Shown: positions 10,625-20,546, counted from the stretch's first letter. The stretch: 26,818 bases of DNA from Sistotremastrum niveocremeum HHB9708 (GCA_001630475.1 KV419461.1:62880-89697), one strand, 5' to 3'. Program-made: numbers and translations. Notes: generated by a model from the letters alone, not told the origin.

Positions 10625-10884
10625 ACTGCTATTTTCTCTTCTGAAATCTACCGTGTGAGCTGAGCCGGAAGATTTCTTCACAGTGACACAGACAAACTTC
10701 CATTGATTAGGGAAAGACGTACATCACCTCGACGAGTCATACACGTCTCGTTCCAAGCCTCGTTCGAGGAGGAAAATCTTTACCAACGACATTCTCCCGC
10801 TTGCTAAAGCCCTCAAGCGGACCAATCACTATCTTTCATGTAATCAGTCCGTTCTCGACAAACAAATGGAAAGAAACAGAAATT

Positions 10885-10903
10885 GCGTGACGTCACATCA
10901 CGC
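10885..10903 (+). promoter_or_regulatory. CRE-like box of unit 5
   Basis: GCGTGACGTCACATCACGC, which contains a perfect palindromic TGACGTCA, the classical ATF/CREB site. ACAAACAAAT lies about 25 bp upstream. Confidence 0.7.
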
Positions 10904-11603
10904 TCCCCTCTTCATCCACGACATCGTAAACGAGAACACCTTATTGAACGCCAACATGAGATCTGAAGCCCTCGAGATAACATTTACACAAATCATGCCC
11001 AGCTCCACGTTTTGCACGAGCCTCTACCGATAGGATCCTGGCAATGAAAACAAAACGGAGTCCGCTTCAATTCTTGGGTGACTAGAAAGAGGGATGGAAC
11101 TTGATGCAAGAGAGGAGAGGATGTCTTGGGTACGTGCATTCTTATTTCAAAATGATCTTCAGTCTCTGATCTCGAATGCGAGACTAGGTTCTCAGATTGG
11201 CTGCTGGTTTATTTTATCTGGGGGACGACGTGGCCTCGACATCTGACTGGCATCATTTCTACCTCTGTCATCGCATGAACCTTTTCCCTCTTGCTCAGTC
11301 CATCCATCTCCGTCGCTGCGTCATCGAAGACGGCTCCGAGACCTTCCTTTTCTTACCGATCTGAAGGAACTGTCGATCTCAGGCATCAACCTCCGATTCT
11401 CCCGATCTCTGGCGCCCACGAGGATTCCTCTCAATCGCCTTTCCAGTTTCGGCTCTTCTCTCCCCTTATGAGTAATTTTGATGTCAGCTACTGAAGGTCG
11501 GGATCGAGACGGAATCTCATCTCAAGGAACGCACCGTCCGATCGACTCCTCTTCTCCCGGCTTCTTCGGCGCTAAAATCAAATTTACTTCCGCTCTCTGT
11601 TGT
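10904..11603. other. Unit 5 upstream promoter region, no gene seen
   Basis: No supported gene. ACCGATCTGAAGGAAC near 11357 recurs as ACCGATCTGAAGGCAC near 14312 upstream of unit 6, so the two promoters share an upstream segment. Confidence 0.4.
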
Positions 11604-12363
11604 TAGTGATGTGAAATATGATATGATATGATATTTTCCCCAAATTTTGGAATACTGATATCGTGATCGATATCGCAAATCCCAATATCTTGGAAATATC
11701 ATATCAATATCGCGATATCGATATTTTGTTTTCAAAATCAAAATATCGCATCGATTTAAATCGATTTTTATCACTTGTGTGATTTAAATCAGTTTGATAT
11801 CAGTTTTTATCAGTTTTTATTGCAATTTTTTCTCATAACCTTCTCTAATCCACATATACCCTCCAGTATATCATGATATNNNNNNNNNNNNNNNNNNNNN
11901 NNNNNNNNNNNNNNNNNNNNNNNNNNNNNNNNNNNNNNNNNNNNNNNNNNNNNNNNNNNNNNNNNNNNNNNNNNNNNNNNNNNNNNNNNNNNNNNNNNNN
12001 NNNNNNNNNNNNNNNNNNNNNNNNNNNNNNNNNNNNNNNNNNNNNNNNNNNNNNNNNNNNNNNNNNNNNNNTAGCATATAGGAGGCTATATATCACTTGG
12101 AAGGTGATATATACTGAGATATTGAGCCCCAAATACCCAAAATTGCACCCCAAAATGACCCCAGATAACCCCAAAATGACCTCAGTTTTTATCAGTTTTG
12201 ATCGATATTTTGCGATATCGCAAATTCTGGGAAGGGCGATATTATCATATCATGATCACCTCCAAAATCAGAATACTGATATCACATATCATATCACTTT
12301 GCGATATGATATGATATGATATGCGATATTTTGCGATATTTAATATCCGTTTTTGCAACACTA
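11604..12363. mobile_element. Non-autonomous hAT-like element, GATATC family
   Basis: A 760-bp element with TAGTG at the left end and CACTA at the right, flanked by a perfect 8-bp duplication TCTGTTGT (11596-11603 and 12364-12371). The interior is very AT-rich and built from GATATCGATAT, TTGCGATATCGCAA and ATGATATGAT words plus TTTTTATCAG repeats, with no coding capacity. The terminal inverted repeat beyond the first five bases is poor. It sits between the CRE-like box and the TATA box of unit 5, pushing them apart. Confidence 0.85.
11880..12071. other. Assembly gap (192 N)
   Basis: A run of undetermined bases inside the AT-rich element. The repeats on both sides suggest an assembly break in low-complexity palindromic sequence; the true length is unknown. 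Confidence 0.95.
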
Positions 12364-12515
12364 TCTGTTGTACCTCCAGAAATATCGCGCGATCTCTTCC
12401 GGTGTCAAGTACTTCTCGGAGCTCTCACCTCGATCTCGTCATGCGATCTTGTCATCGGAATCGAAACTAATTGAGACTCGATCTGGAAACTCCGTCCTTC
12501 GCGGACTTGAGATGG

Positions 12516-12575
12516 TATATAAGGAGGACCGACTTCAATGCCTTTCTTCATCTCCCCACCATCTGTGTCCATCTA
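12516..12575 (+). promoter_or_regulatory. Unit 5 core promoter
   Basis: TATATAAG at 12516-12523, then TTCATCTCCCCACCATCTG and CCATCTACG from about 12547, 31 bp downstream. The GCCAAGA box is not recognisable: only a weak ATCGGAATCGAAAC near 12455 may correspond to its second half. Confidence 0.65.
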
Positions 12576-12747
12576 CGCCGTTTCTCATCATGTTCTTATC
12601 TTGGATTCTTTTTTGTACTTGTGCCTGCTGCATGGATTTTCTTGTGTTTTTCCCCTCCCCGTTCAGTCGATACGACCGATTTCAAGTCTGCCTCGGATTG
12701 ATAAAGAACACCGGTCTGCATCGACGGATGCGTCATATGATCGTCCA

Positions 12748-13470
12748 ATGTTTCTGCGTTTCACTATCGCCTCGACGTGAGCCCATTCATTTATTGATTT
12801 CTGCTGGATGAAATTGATGTCTCTTCCAGAGCGATGTACATGGTAACAGATGTGATGTGTCTTCGACGGAGCGGACCACAACATCACCTCTCGAATGCCG
12901 AATCGGTAAGAGCTTTTCCATCAGAGTATCTGGTTCCGATTATTAATCCAGTCGAAGACACTTTGACATCCTCCATCCCCCTGGCTATCGATCATTGCTC
13001 CTCCACCAGAGTACATACTGTTCCTTCCTTCTCTTTCACTGACCATCTAATGTTCTATGTAGCAACAAACATGGCTAGATATGTCAAAGGGAACGCGATT
13101 GCTGTCCAGTGTCAGCACGGCATGAGGTGAGCTTTTGTTCAATGTTTTTTTTTGTAAAAATATTGAATAACGACTGTAGGATAATCGACCAGGGCGCGCA
13201 ATCAATGCTTCGCAAGCTGCCTACATGGTGCTCTACAATTGTGGCCGAGTTATGTTGGTAAGTTGGATATCAACGGGTCTGATCTTAGCCCTGGCTAATG
13301 TAAAAACAGATATTTGGTTATACGTATCCTGGCGAGAGCCAAAGGGAGTTTTCACAGCGCCAATCCTGCAGTGTGCGTGATTCAACGAAAGGGGGTAGGT
13401 TTCATTTCCTCAACGCCGTCGATGCGCCGCTGACTGATTTATTCGACAGAGGCGAGATCACTTCCGGTGA
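12748..13470 (+). CDS. Unit 5 candidate small protein (seven-exon model)
   Basis: No recognised family. Exons 12748-12776, 12832-12905, 12958-13010, 13079-13126, 13180-13257, 13310-13372 and 13450-13470 join to 122 codons, close in length to units 2-4. The middle exons give RDCCPVSARHE and AAYMVLYNCGRVML. Introns 13127-13179 and 13258-13309 are textbook fungal introns. Acceptors at 12831 and 13078 were picked because nearer AGs close the frame. Competing readings exist: an ATG at 12590, 74 bp after the TATA box, opens a Cys-rich hydrophobic N-terminus (MFLSWILFCTCACC) that runs to the first donor, and an unspliced frame spans 12834-13130. These conflict, so the product is uncertain. Confidence 0.25.
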
Positions 13471-13604
13471 CGTTGCTCAATTCTCCTCCTGCCGCTCCCT
13501 TCCCTCTATCTGAGAGGTCTGGCCTTGACATGAGTGAACTGTCAATTTTTCTGCGACCGCGCAATGTTTTTATAGTAACTCAAGTCCTCCTCATCTGTCT
13601 CTTA

Positions 13605-13636
13605 TTGTTTGTATATAGTCGGGTGATTCTTGGATG
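13605..13636 (+). terminator. Unit 5 end motif (expanded form)
   Basis: TTGTTTGTATATAGTC and GTGATTCTTGGATG, with a small insertion between the two halves. It lies 246 bp before the next CRE-like box. Confidence 0.4.
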
Positions 13637-13881
13637 TTCAGATGAGTCGTGGGGGCTGGATCTGTTACGGTATCTTGGATAATATATGCAGGCTTGTTTG
13701 TTCTGAAATGATCGCTGTGACGACCGTTCTGAGATGCTCCGAATTAGCCTACAATTCGAAATGCCGGAACTCAAGAGTCCACTGAAAGACCGCTTGACTG
13801 ATCACTATGCCAGACTTCCTCGATAAACTCCCTGCTGCTGAGCGTAAACGAACAAACTTTGCAATAATCCACACCCTGAAC

Positions 13882-13900
13882 GTGTTACGTCACGTCACGC
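13882..13900 (+). promoter_or_regulatory. CRE-like box of unit 6
   Basis: GTGTTACGTCACGTCACGC, one mismatch from the unit 2 and 3 form. ACGAACAAAC lies about 30 bp upstream. Confidence 0.7.
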
Positions 13901-14776
13901 AAATTCTCTTCTTCGCCTTCATCTGACGCGTCCACCGAGGCATAGCCCGTCCAAGACTTGATCATAAAGCAAATTGCAAGCAAGCCGATGGCCCGGAGTA
14001 CACCGGTTGGGTCCTCGAATATTGCCCGGATGCGGACCAAGCGTTGTGAGATTGGTGGATGACACGGCGGTGGGGGTGATAACTTTTGTCAAGAAGTTCG
14101 GATAAATTGTCTAGAATATGTTGGGCGATGAAGTCCGATTAAGGTCAGTCTTAGCATGAAGAATGCTCTATCAGTCCCTTCACTGAATAGTGAGGCGTCA
14201 TAGTTTGTCAAGGCAATGACCTGCCCGTCGCCTTCGATGACGTCGCACGGTTATCCTGCACGAATCACCCGCTACCATTTCTCACCTCTCCCGCCGATCA
14301 ACACAGCTTCCTCACCGATCTGAAGGCACTCTCGATCGCCAACGCTGGCTTCCTTCCGACCCCCTTGATCTCGTTCGATCAGCACGCGGTGCATGTGGAT
14401 CCCCTTTTCGATCGGCCTTCTCCCGGAACTCTCACAAGTCTTCTCGATGATCCAACGATCGACTTATTCACTGAAACTCCATTCGGCCATTGCGATCGAG
14501 ACGGGATCTTCAGACCCACGTTCCCTCTTCTCCCGCGAGCGCCTACTGAAAGACAGAATATGTTCTTTCGGGGAATTTCGTCCAGATGTGATGCCTTCTT
14601 CGTTGACAGATCGGAGGCCGATCCCACCTCGGTTTGTTGCTTCGTCGATCCCTTCACCTTCACGGAGCTTCCGAACCTTCTGAGAAGTGCGGTACCGAGC
14701 TCTGATCTCCGTTTGAATCCTCCAGATCGCTCGATTGCTCGATCTGTGCGATCGACATGCAGAAATCCTCCCGAAT
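13901..14776. other. Unit 6 upstream promoter region
   Basis: A pyrimidine-rich plus strand leaves a 200-codon frame open at 14365-14967. It runs through the GCCAAGA box, TATA box and initiator, so it is not accepted as a gene. A TGACGTC half-site lies near 14239. GATC-rich words occur from 14365 onward. Confidence 0.4.
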
Positions 14777-14917
14777 GCCAAGAGCTCTCTAAAATTAGGT
14801 TCCGATTCCCTCCTTCAATCCAATCCTTTCGTGAATGTCTCCGTACCGCAAAGGGCCAGTGTTCGGGTTATAAAGAGAGCGATACCTGCTCTCAGTTTCC
14901 CCCATCTACCACCATCT
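14777..14917 (+). promoter_or_regulatory. Unit 6 core promoter
   Basis: GCCAAGAGCTCTC at 14777 is followed by TAAAATTAGGTTCCGATTC. TATAAAG is at 14879-14885 and CCCATCTACCACCATCTC begins at about 14899. Box-to-TATA spacing is 102 bp and TATA-to-initiator about 22 bp, slightly different from units 1-4. Confidence 0.68.
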
Positions 14918-15758
14918 CTCTCATACCATTTTCTTGGATCCGCGTTCATTTGCCAGGTGGGAGATGAAGTTCCTTGTTCGTTCACTTCTTCTTGTACAAA
15001 ATGTATTGTTGATTCCGGTCCTTCCAGGATCAGTACCACCTCGGGTCCCAGAGTTGACGGCCTGGTAGTCATGTCCAAGCATCGGTCTAACCGCCTGCCC
15101 GTCCTTTCCGGTGAGCGTACTCCGGCTCTTCTCTCGAATGAATCGCATCCGAACCTCTCTCATAGTGGTTGCCTCTGCTTCAACGTAACATCCTCATCGT
15201 CAATTGCGAAGCTATGTCCTGGTGTTTTCTTCTTTTGTCTGGTGAGTAAAAGCTCATACTTGTTCGTCTTGGTTGATGCGTTGACTGACTTCGATTCCGA
15301 GATATTTTAGTCTGTTCAAGTTCCTGATGATCGGTGCTGAGATCGTCAGTTGTCTTTCTCGTCGGTCTCGCTTGTTCTCTTGATGATATTTGCCTCTCTC
15401 TGTCATAGTGTTCTTGTAACTTGCCACATGCTGGGAAGCGAACCGCAAAGTCTTTTGGCGACTAGAATCGGAATGGAATACCGGGTCAAGCTGTCGCTTC
15501 AGAGGAATTCCTGGTGAGCCTCGATGGATATCTTATCAGAGAATATATACTGAATCGGATTCAAAATTCCCCAGAAAGAAAAGGTTCGGCGAGAAACTAA
15601 GTGAGTCCGAAATTTATCACATCACATCCTGAAGCCGATTCGTCCTAGATTCTTCAGGGCGCACTCTCCCGGCTGAGATTGTATGCTATCGGATAGATTC
15701 TGTGAGACTGTATTGGGGTAATGTTTCTTTTGTCGGGGGATATGGAATCTTGTTGGGC
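14899..15758 (+). other. Unit 6 transcribed region with short signal-like ORF
   Basis: The first ATG after the initiator (14964) begins a frame with a typical signal peptide, MKFLVRSLLLVQNVLLIPVL, but it stops after 34 codons at 15068 unless spliced. Candidate introns are 15111-15165, 15242-15310, 15514-15574 and 15601-15648, all with GTGAG donors and AG acceptors. I found no frame that runs through the exons from that ATG. Possibilities are a very short secreted peptide, a decayed coding unit or a spliced RNA. The end region (TGTATTGGGGTAAT at 15708, GGAATCTTGTTGG at 15746) is a loose match to the end motif. Confidence 0.35.
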
Positions 15759-15986
15759 GTACTGATGTAGGGTGAATCATCGGTCACCTCCGTTAACCGT
15801 CTGCGAAGGAGAGCCCGTTTGCAACTGCCGGATTTGCGCGTGCAATGACTTGTCATTTTGAATATATTATGCATAAATTTGGTCTGAAAGCTTTGCGTGA
15901 CGTCCCAAGCATAGAAATGCGATCAGTGTCAAGTTGATCGCTCCAATCATTCGATCAACAAGCAGCAACGCTTGATGTGAGAAGGC

Positions 15987-16005
15987 GCGTTACGTCACAT
16001 AACGC
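15987..16005 (+). promoter_or_regulatory. CRE-like box of unit 7
   Basis: GCGTTACGTCACATAACGC. Here the outer arms GCGTTA and TAACGC form a perfect inverted repeat, so this copy is more symmetric than the others. It is followed by an unremarkable stretch to 16617 with no supported gene. Confidence 0.65.
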
Positions 16006-16617
16006 AGTCAATTTTCTCTCTCGCGACGATGCTACACTGACGTGCACCGGTCATGCATGATTGATTGCAGCCCTGAACACGCTTATTGAGATAGCCAGCT
16101 TCAACATCCCGTGAGCTCAAGACTGGCCGATGATTTTCTTGTAATTAGCAGGCTGGAACCCTGGCTGGATGATCTTGAGACTCAAAGGAGACCGGAAGGA
16201 GACAATGACAACGCTCAGGCAGATATTCTCGTATGTCCATGTCACTCATACAGTCAACTTGAGACTAATATCCGCTGATAGTGCGAGCGTCCTGAGAAAA
16301 CGAAACTCGTGACGGAGGCTGACGTGTCCCCTTGGTTAGCACTCAACGCGGCCCTCTTCGTTTTTAGATTGGAGGCAACAATCTGTACCATGAAGCTCTC
16401 TCAATGCCTTATTTGGCTTATCCAAACACGGATAGGGAAGGATCGAGAGTCGATCGCGATGGCATCTCGATCGATCACCGCGTCGGCCTGGTATATGGTC
16501 CAACTTCTTTTAATTCGTCTGGATTCGCAGATCTTCAGCTCTCGATCGTTCCCGCCCTTCTCTTTCAGCTTCTTCCCAGACGCTGGAGCTCCCGTCGATC
16601 AGACCCCTCAAGCTCCA
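16006..16617. other. Unit 7 upstream promoter region, no gene seen
   Basis: Overlapping open frames of 80-110 codons at 16309-16652 run into the MITE that follows and show no recognisable motifs. GATCGATC-like words occur at 16470-16480. Confidence 0.4.
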
Positions 16618-16745
16618 CTTCAGAAAAAATTAGGCCAGGTTTTATAGCCTAAATAGCATAAATAGCCTAATTTTTGGCTATTTTTCTGCTAAATAGCTGA
16701 AAAATAGCAAGAAATAGCAGAAATAGCAGCTAATTTTTTCTGAAG
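16618..16745. mobile_element. MITE with CTTCAGAAAAAATTAG ends, copy C
   Basis: A 128-bp element with 16-bp perfect terminal inverted repeats CTTCAGAAAAAATTAG, flanked by the 2-bp duplication CA. The interior consists of AAATAGC/GCTATTT words and differs completely from the two 98-bp copies at 21096 and 22716 that share its ends. The superfamily is uncertain: a 2-bp duplication of variable sequence would fit CACTA-like elements. It is inserted in the upstream promoter of unit 7. Confidence 0.8.
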
Positions 16746-17024
16746 CATTTGATCCCGCTCATTCCCCCGATCACCAATTCACTTCAGCGCCATCTGCCCA
16801 GCTCTTCCGATCTCCAGAAAGGCTTGACCCTCTTCATCCAGATTCTGAGCTCGATGAATGATTTGCCGCGCTCTTCGGGAAAAACACCTTCCATCCGTTC
16901 TCCATTCCGATTTCGTCGATCCTCCGCCTTCAATTCAAATTTGCCTCCGAATCCTTCCTTCACGAAACTACACGGCCTTGTCTCAATTGATCGATCGATC
17001 GAGCCCTGATGCGTTGGAAAATGG

Positions 17025-17080
17025 TATATAAGAGCGAAGAATTCCGCACGAAAGCCCTCATCTCCCTCTATCTATCTTGT
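17025..17080 (+). promoter_or_regulatory. Unit 7 core promoter
   Basis: TATATAAG at 17025-17032 and CTCATCTCCCTCTATCTATC from about 17058, 33 bp on, followed by CTTGTCTTGGATTG, which also appears in the unit 5 leader. The GCCAAGA box is not recognisable. A GATCGATCGATCGA run lies at 16988-17001. Confidence 0.65.
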
Positions 17081-17873
17081 ACTTGTCTTGGATTGTTTGG
17101 ACTTTTTTGCAAAAACTCCGCATTGCGGTTCCGGACTCTACCTATTGGCGTATAGACAATGCGACTAAATGGCCATCGACATCCACGTACCGCATTGATG
17201 CCTCTGCCTCCAAGGTCGTCTTTGGGAGCAGCTGATATTCGGGATGTGTGTTCTCGGCGGGGGTGCGTTTTTCTCTTGATACCAAAAATATCGTGACTTA
17301 TGTATCTCTCCCTCAGCCTCGTAGGCCCATTTTAGAGTGTGAGTCCTTGCATCTTCTGTCATCATTACCACTTTCCCTGACTGAAATCTCCTGACAACAG
17401 GTCGTCCATAAACCCCTTCCCGACCGTCTACCTGGGCTGAAATCATCGAGTCGTGAGTTGTATCTATTCTTTATATTTTTTGCGGTATTTACGTGATCTT
17501 TCTGTTCCTTACACAGGCGTAAAGGGCATCGTGGATTCCTATGTCGTGTCTTCGTGATAGCTGTCACAAGAGTTCGGTGGATGTGCGTGACCTTCCTGTC
17601 TGAAATTTCTTGTTCTGAGTCATGTCGCCTTTCGTTCGTGTTCACAGAATGTTTCTTTGCTACCTGAGCTATTGAGTGGATCGTCAGTGGCATGTGAGCG
17701 AATAGAGGTTGTGGTCATTGCTGACAATGACACCTTGGCTTCAGTCAATTCGGCGGCAGTTGATATTTTGTAATCTCCAGCGCGCTCGGTGCGAGAGGTG
17801 TACTCATTTTTCTTGGCGTATGATACGTCTGTCGTAATGGATCTTACCCTCTGTACTCTTGGATAATAATACG
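17058..17873 (+). other. Unit 7 transcribed region: clear introns, no open frame
   Basis: Four well-formed candidate introns: 17263-17316, 17339-17400, 17453-17516 and 17583-17647, each with a GTGNGT donor and CAG acceptor. The exons between them (22, 52 and 66 nt) close all three frames: two have TAG in the 22-nt exon and the third meets TAA in the next. The frame from the first ATG (17158) ends after about 40 codons. This unit therefore looks like a spliced non-coding transcript, or a pseudogene whose splice sites outlived its frame. Only RNA data can separate these. Confidence 0.4.
17851..17873 (+). terminator. Unit 7 end motif
   Basis: CTGTACTCTTGGATAATAAT, a good match in its second half. 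Confidence 0.45.
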
Positions 17874-18106
17874 ATCATTCTCATGCGAAGTTTCCGGTGC
17901 ACTAACAGAAGCCATTTTGAGCTTGAATGAGGGAATTAGATGACTGTTGATTATCATGGCCCGGTCATCGGCGTTTGTACTTGTATCGTCTCCGTATCAC
18001 GAAGCCTATAGATGGACAATTAAATAATAGTATGGATCCGATCGTAACCCGAGAACTCCGCAGTGCGATGGGAGGCACGAGTTCCTGGCATCGGATTCAC
18101 AACATC
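17874..18106. other. Spacer between units 7 and 8, CRE box absent
   Basis: No gene and no CRE-like box seen, although one would be expected by 18120. A hAT-like element begins at 18107. Neither flank carries a recognisable half of the box. Confidence 0.4.
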
Positions 18107-19339
18107 TAGGGCTCCTAACGGTTCGGCTAGCCGAACCGAACCGCCGGTTTTGTCGGTTCGGATGCCGGTTAGGTTCGAGCCTGGAGGCGTGTTCTGAACC
18201 GACGGTTTGGAACCGCGGTAACCGCAGCTATCCGCGGTTTGGGGGAGGCCACAGCCAGCGCGTCGTTTGGTCTCACTCTTCGTCCCATCTGTCCCTCTCC
18301 ATCCTTCTCCATGCTCTATCTGGATATCCGTCTGTCTATGCGACTCAACAGACTGTACAGTAACAGTCAAGCAAACAATCCCCGTGAGTGTCGCTGGGCG
18401 CTTAGAGTGCTCAATCCAGTCTGACGCGCATCCATCATCTCAGGTCGTCGATACCAAACGCCACAACCGAGTATCGATTATTCCTGACAAGAAGAGCCAT
18501 CCTAGCTCATGGAGATAGAGCAGTTTCAAGCGTCGGGATATCTTGGATGGCGTAGATCCGAATTGGGGTAATAGGTGCGTCGCCTCCTCCTCTGTTCTTT
18601 ATCGTGAACTTATCGTACGCCGTTCATCTTAAGGCAGGCTTCAAGTTCCGAGAACCTACATCGCAATACACCCACCTCCCACACCAACGAGTCCCACATG
18701 ACTGCTTCTGTTTGCCCATACTTTCTTCACCACGTCAACTCCTCCGCCGCAGAGTCTCGACCTACCCCACCCTCGCTCACCCACAAGGGGCCACGCCGTT
18801 GCCATCGATCTATCGTCATCTCGTCAATGTCTTCAAAAAGATTCAATGTTCCCTTCCTGAATATACCGATTCTTTCAAGTTGCTGCAGCGAGAGCAAGCG
18901 AAAGGATCTCTTGAGCCGGCTGCTACAACGACTTGGTGCATCTTGCAATGTCTTCATCATACCATCTTCGGTGGTATTGAACAACTATCTCTTCCCTTGA
19001 TCCAGGCTCGAACCTCGCCAATTCCACCCTCGAGGTCAGCCCTCGCTTAGTCAGACTTTGCCGATAAGCAAGACCAAGGGCCGATTTGGGTGCCGAAGCA
19101 GACGGGGATTCTCAGAGGAAGAAGAGGAAAGAGGGAACAGGCATATAATAGTGATATCCGCAACTTAGAGCGCACGGTGTTGTAAATTATTGTAGATATA
19201 TTCCTATCAAATCACAAACCGCGGTTAACAGCGAATATTCGCGGTTTCAAACCGACCGGTTCGGATCTGCACCTGCGACATTCGGTTTTCGCCGGTTTTC
19301 CCAACCGAACCGACCCGAACCGAACCGTTAGGAGCTCTA
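18107..19339. mobile_element. Non-autonomous hAT-like element, CGGTTCGG family
   Basis: A 1233-bp element. The left end TAGGGCTCCTAACGGTTCGG pairs with the right end CCGTTAGGAGCTCTA. It is flanked by a perfect 8-bp duplication ACAACATC (18099-18106 and 19340-19347). About 130 bp at each end consist of CGGTTCGG/CCGAACCG repeats. The central ~950 bp (about 18240-19200) is non-repetitive and includes a 148-codon open frame at 18604-19050 with no recognisable domain. No transposase is visible, so the centre is either captured host sequence or eroded element sequence. Confidence 0.9.
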
Positions 19340-19501
19340 ACAACATCCCCTTCTTGAGGTGTGACAGCAATTCTTCCCGATCGTTCCGTCCCCTTCACTC
19401 TATTCTTGGCTTTATCGGAATGTCGATCCTCGGGAAATGGCATGGTTTCTCTCTCCGACCGTCTTCTATCGAAGTGCAGATCAGTCCTGCTTCTTCCGAA
19501 C

Positions 19502-19662
19502 GCCAAGAGCTTCTTTGACATATGATCTTCCGAATCTTTCCTGCGATCGGGGTCTCGTGTGATCGAGTTCAATACAGATCTTCCGGTCCTGTCATGGAGT
19601 GGTATAAAGGGACGAGGGTTCGAACGTCCTGTCCCCCATCTTTCCCCCATCTTTCCCATCTA
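19502..19662 (+). promoter_or_regulatory. Unit 8 core promoter
   Basis: GCCAAGAGCTTC at 19502 is followed by CATATGATCTTCCGAATC. TATAAAGG is at 19603-19610 and three CCCATCT-type repeats at about 19632-19662. Spacings are 101 and about 30 bp. The promoter looks intact, but its body is interrupted from about 19690 by transposon sequence. Confidence 0.7.
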
Positions 19663-19782
19663 AGCCCTGTCTTGTCTTCTTTCTTACGATAGCGTTCGAT
19701 AATGGCACATCATCCAAGCACTCGGGGCTCATGTACCACAAGGAATCATCAGGAAACACCCCCCCGAAAGTGTAGTTGATTG

Positions 19783-20304
19783 CAAGGGGTTTTCGGAATC
19801 GCAAACACGGAACATACGCCACCTTACGCGGGGAAGGCCTCGGGACACACACACACACCTCTTAAGTCCGTTATCTCCGAGAGAATTTCCATTTTTGGAC
19901 GCTTCCGGAATATTTCCGACACCCGGGGATCCCTTTCGAGCTATGGTTTTGAACTCAGCTTTGCGTACACCCAGTTATCAAGGCCCCAGGAGATTCTATG
20001 AAGGATCCTTCTTTGAATAGTACACACCAATTTATATATAAAATGAATTAATATATAGATTTTTGGTCATATACAAGCCCCGGACCCTAGATACTGCTAT
20101 ATTGTATGATTTTTAGCTCTTGCAGAGGCCCAAACACATTTTTGAGGCTTTCAATATATACTGCAGCACTCCAAAACTCATATATAATTATTATAAAATT
20201 AATATATATATTATTTCTGGGTGGGCACTTACGTGTGGAAGGGCCCGAGACCCACACACACACCCCGGCCCAGGGTACGGATTTAAGGTTCCGAAAACCC
20301 CTTG
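19783..20304. mobile_element. Non-autonomous hAT-like element, ACAC family
   Basis: A 522-bp element with perfect 14-bp terminal inverted repeats CAAGGGGTTTTCGG, flanked by the 8-bp duplication GTTGATTG (19775-19782 and 20305-20312). It carries ACACACAC tracts near both ends in the same orientation (about 19848 and 20254) and an AT-rich centre. No coding capacity is seen. Confidence 0.9.
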
Positions 20305-20546
20305 GTTGATTGGTAGCAGTCTAGCCTCCGCAAGAGTCTGATAGTAGACCATAGCTGTCGCATAGCACCAGCGCACCGCAAGGTTTCTGTAGCGAGCCGT
20401 AGTCGCGCCATAGTCTCTCGGGAAGCTACTGCGCACTACATAGCTAACCTGTAGTTGTATTAGATAGGTAAACTAAATGTTTGTCAGGCCAGCAGAATTT
20501 GTGTGAGACAACTTCACAACAGGAGTCCTTGTAAGATCAATGTATA

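Noticed and set aside
11604-12363. Centromeric or satellite AT-rich block
   Set aside because: The block has YARNG ends and a perfect 8-bp target duplication, so it is a single transposon insertion.
12834-13130. 98-codon unspliced frame in unit 5
   Set aside because: It reads through three likely introns, and the frame it enters ends in a stop at the next junction. Kept only as an alternative in the unit 5 entry.
14365-14967. 200-codon plus-strand open frame, the longest in the window
   Set aside because: It runs through the unit 6 GCCAAGA box, TATA box and initiator. The equivalent frames in other units are broken by indels and stops, so openness reflects pyrimidine-rich promoter DNA.
14735-15310. 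191-codon plus-strand open frame over unit 6
   Set aside because: It starts upstream of the TATA box and reads through two well-formed candidate introns. No domain is visible.
19225-19659. 144-codon minus-strand frame over the unit 8 promoter
   Set aside because: It crosses the end of a hAT-like element, its target duplication and the unit 8 TATA box.
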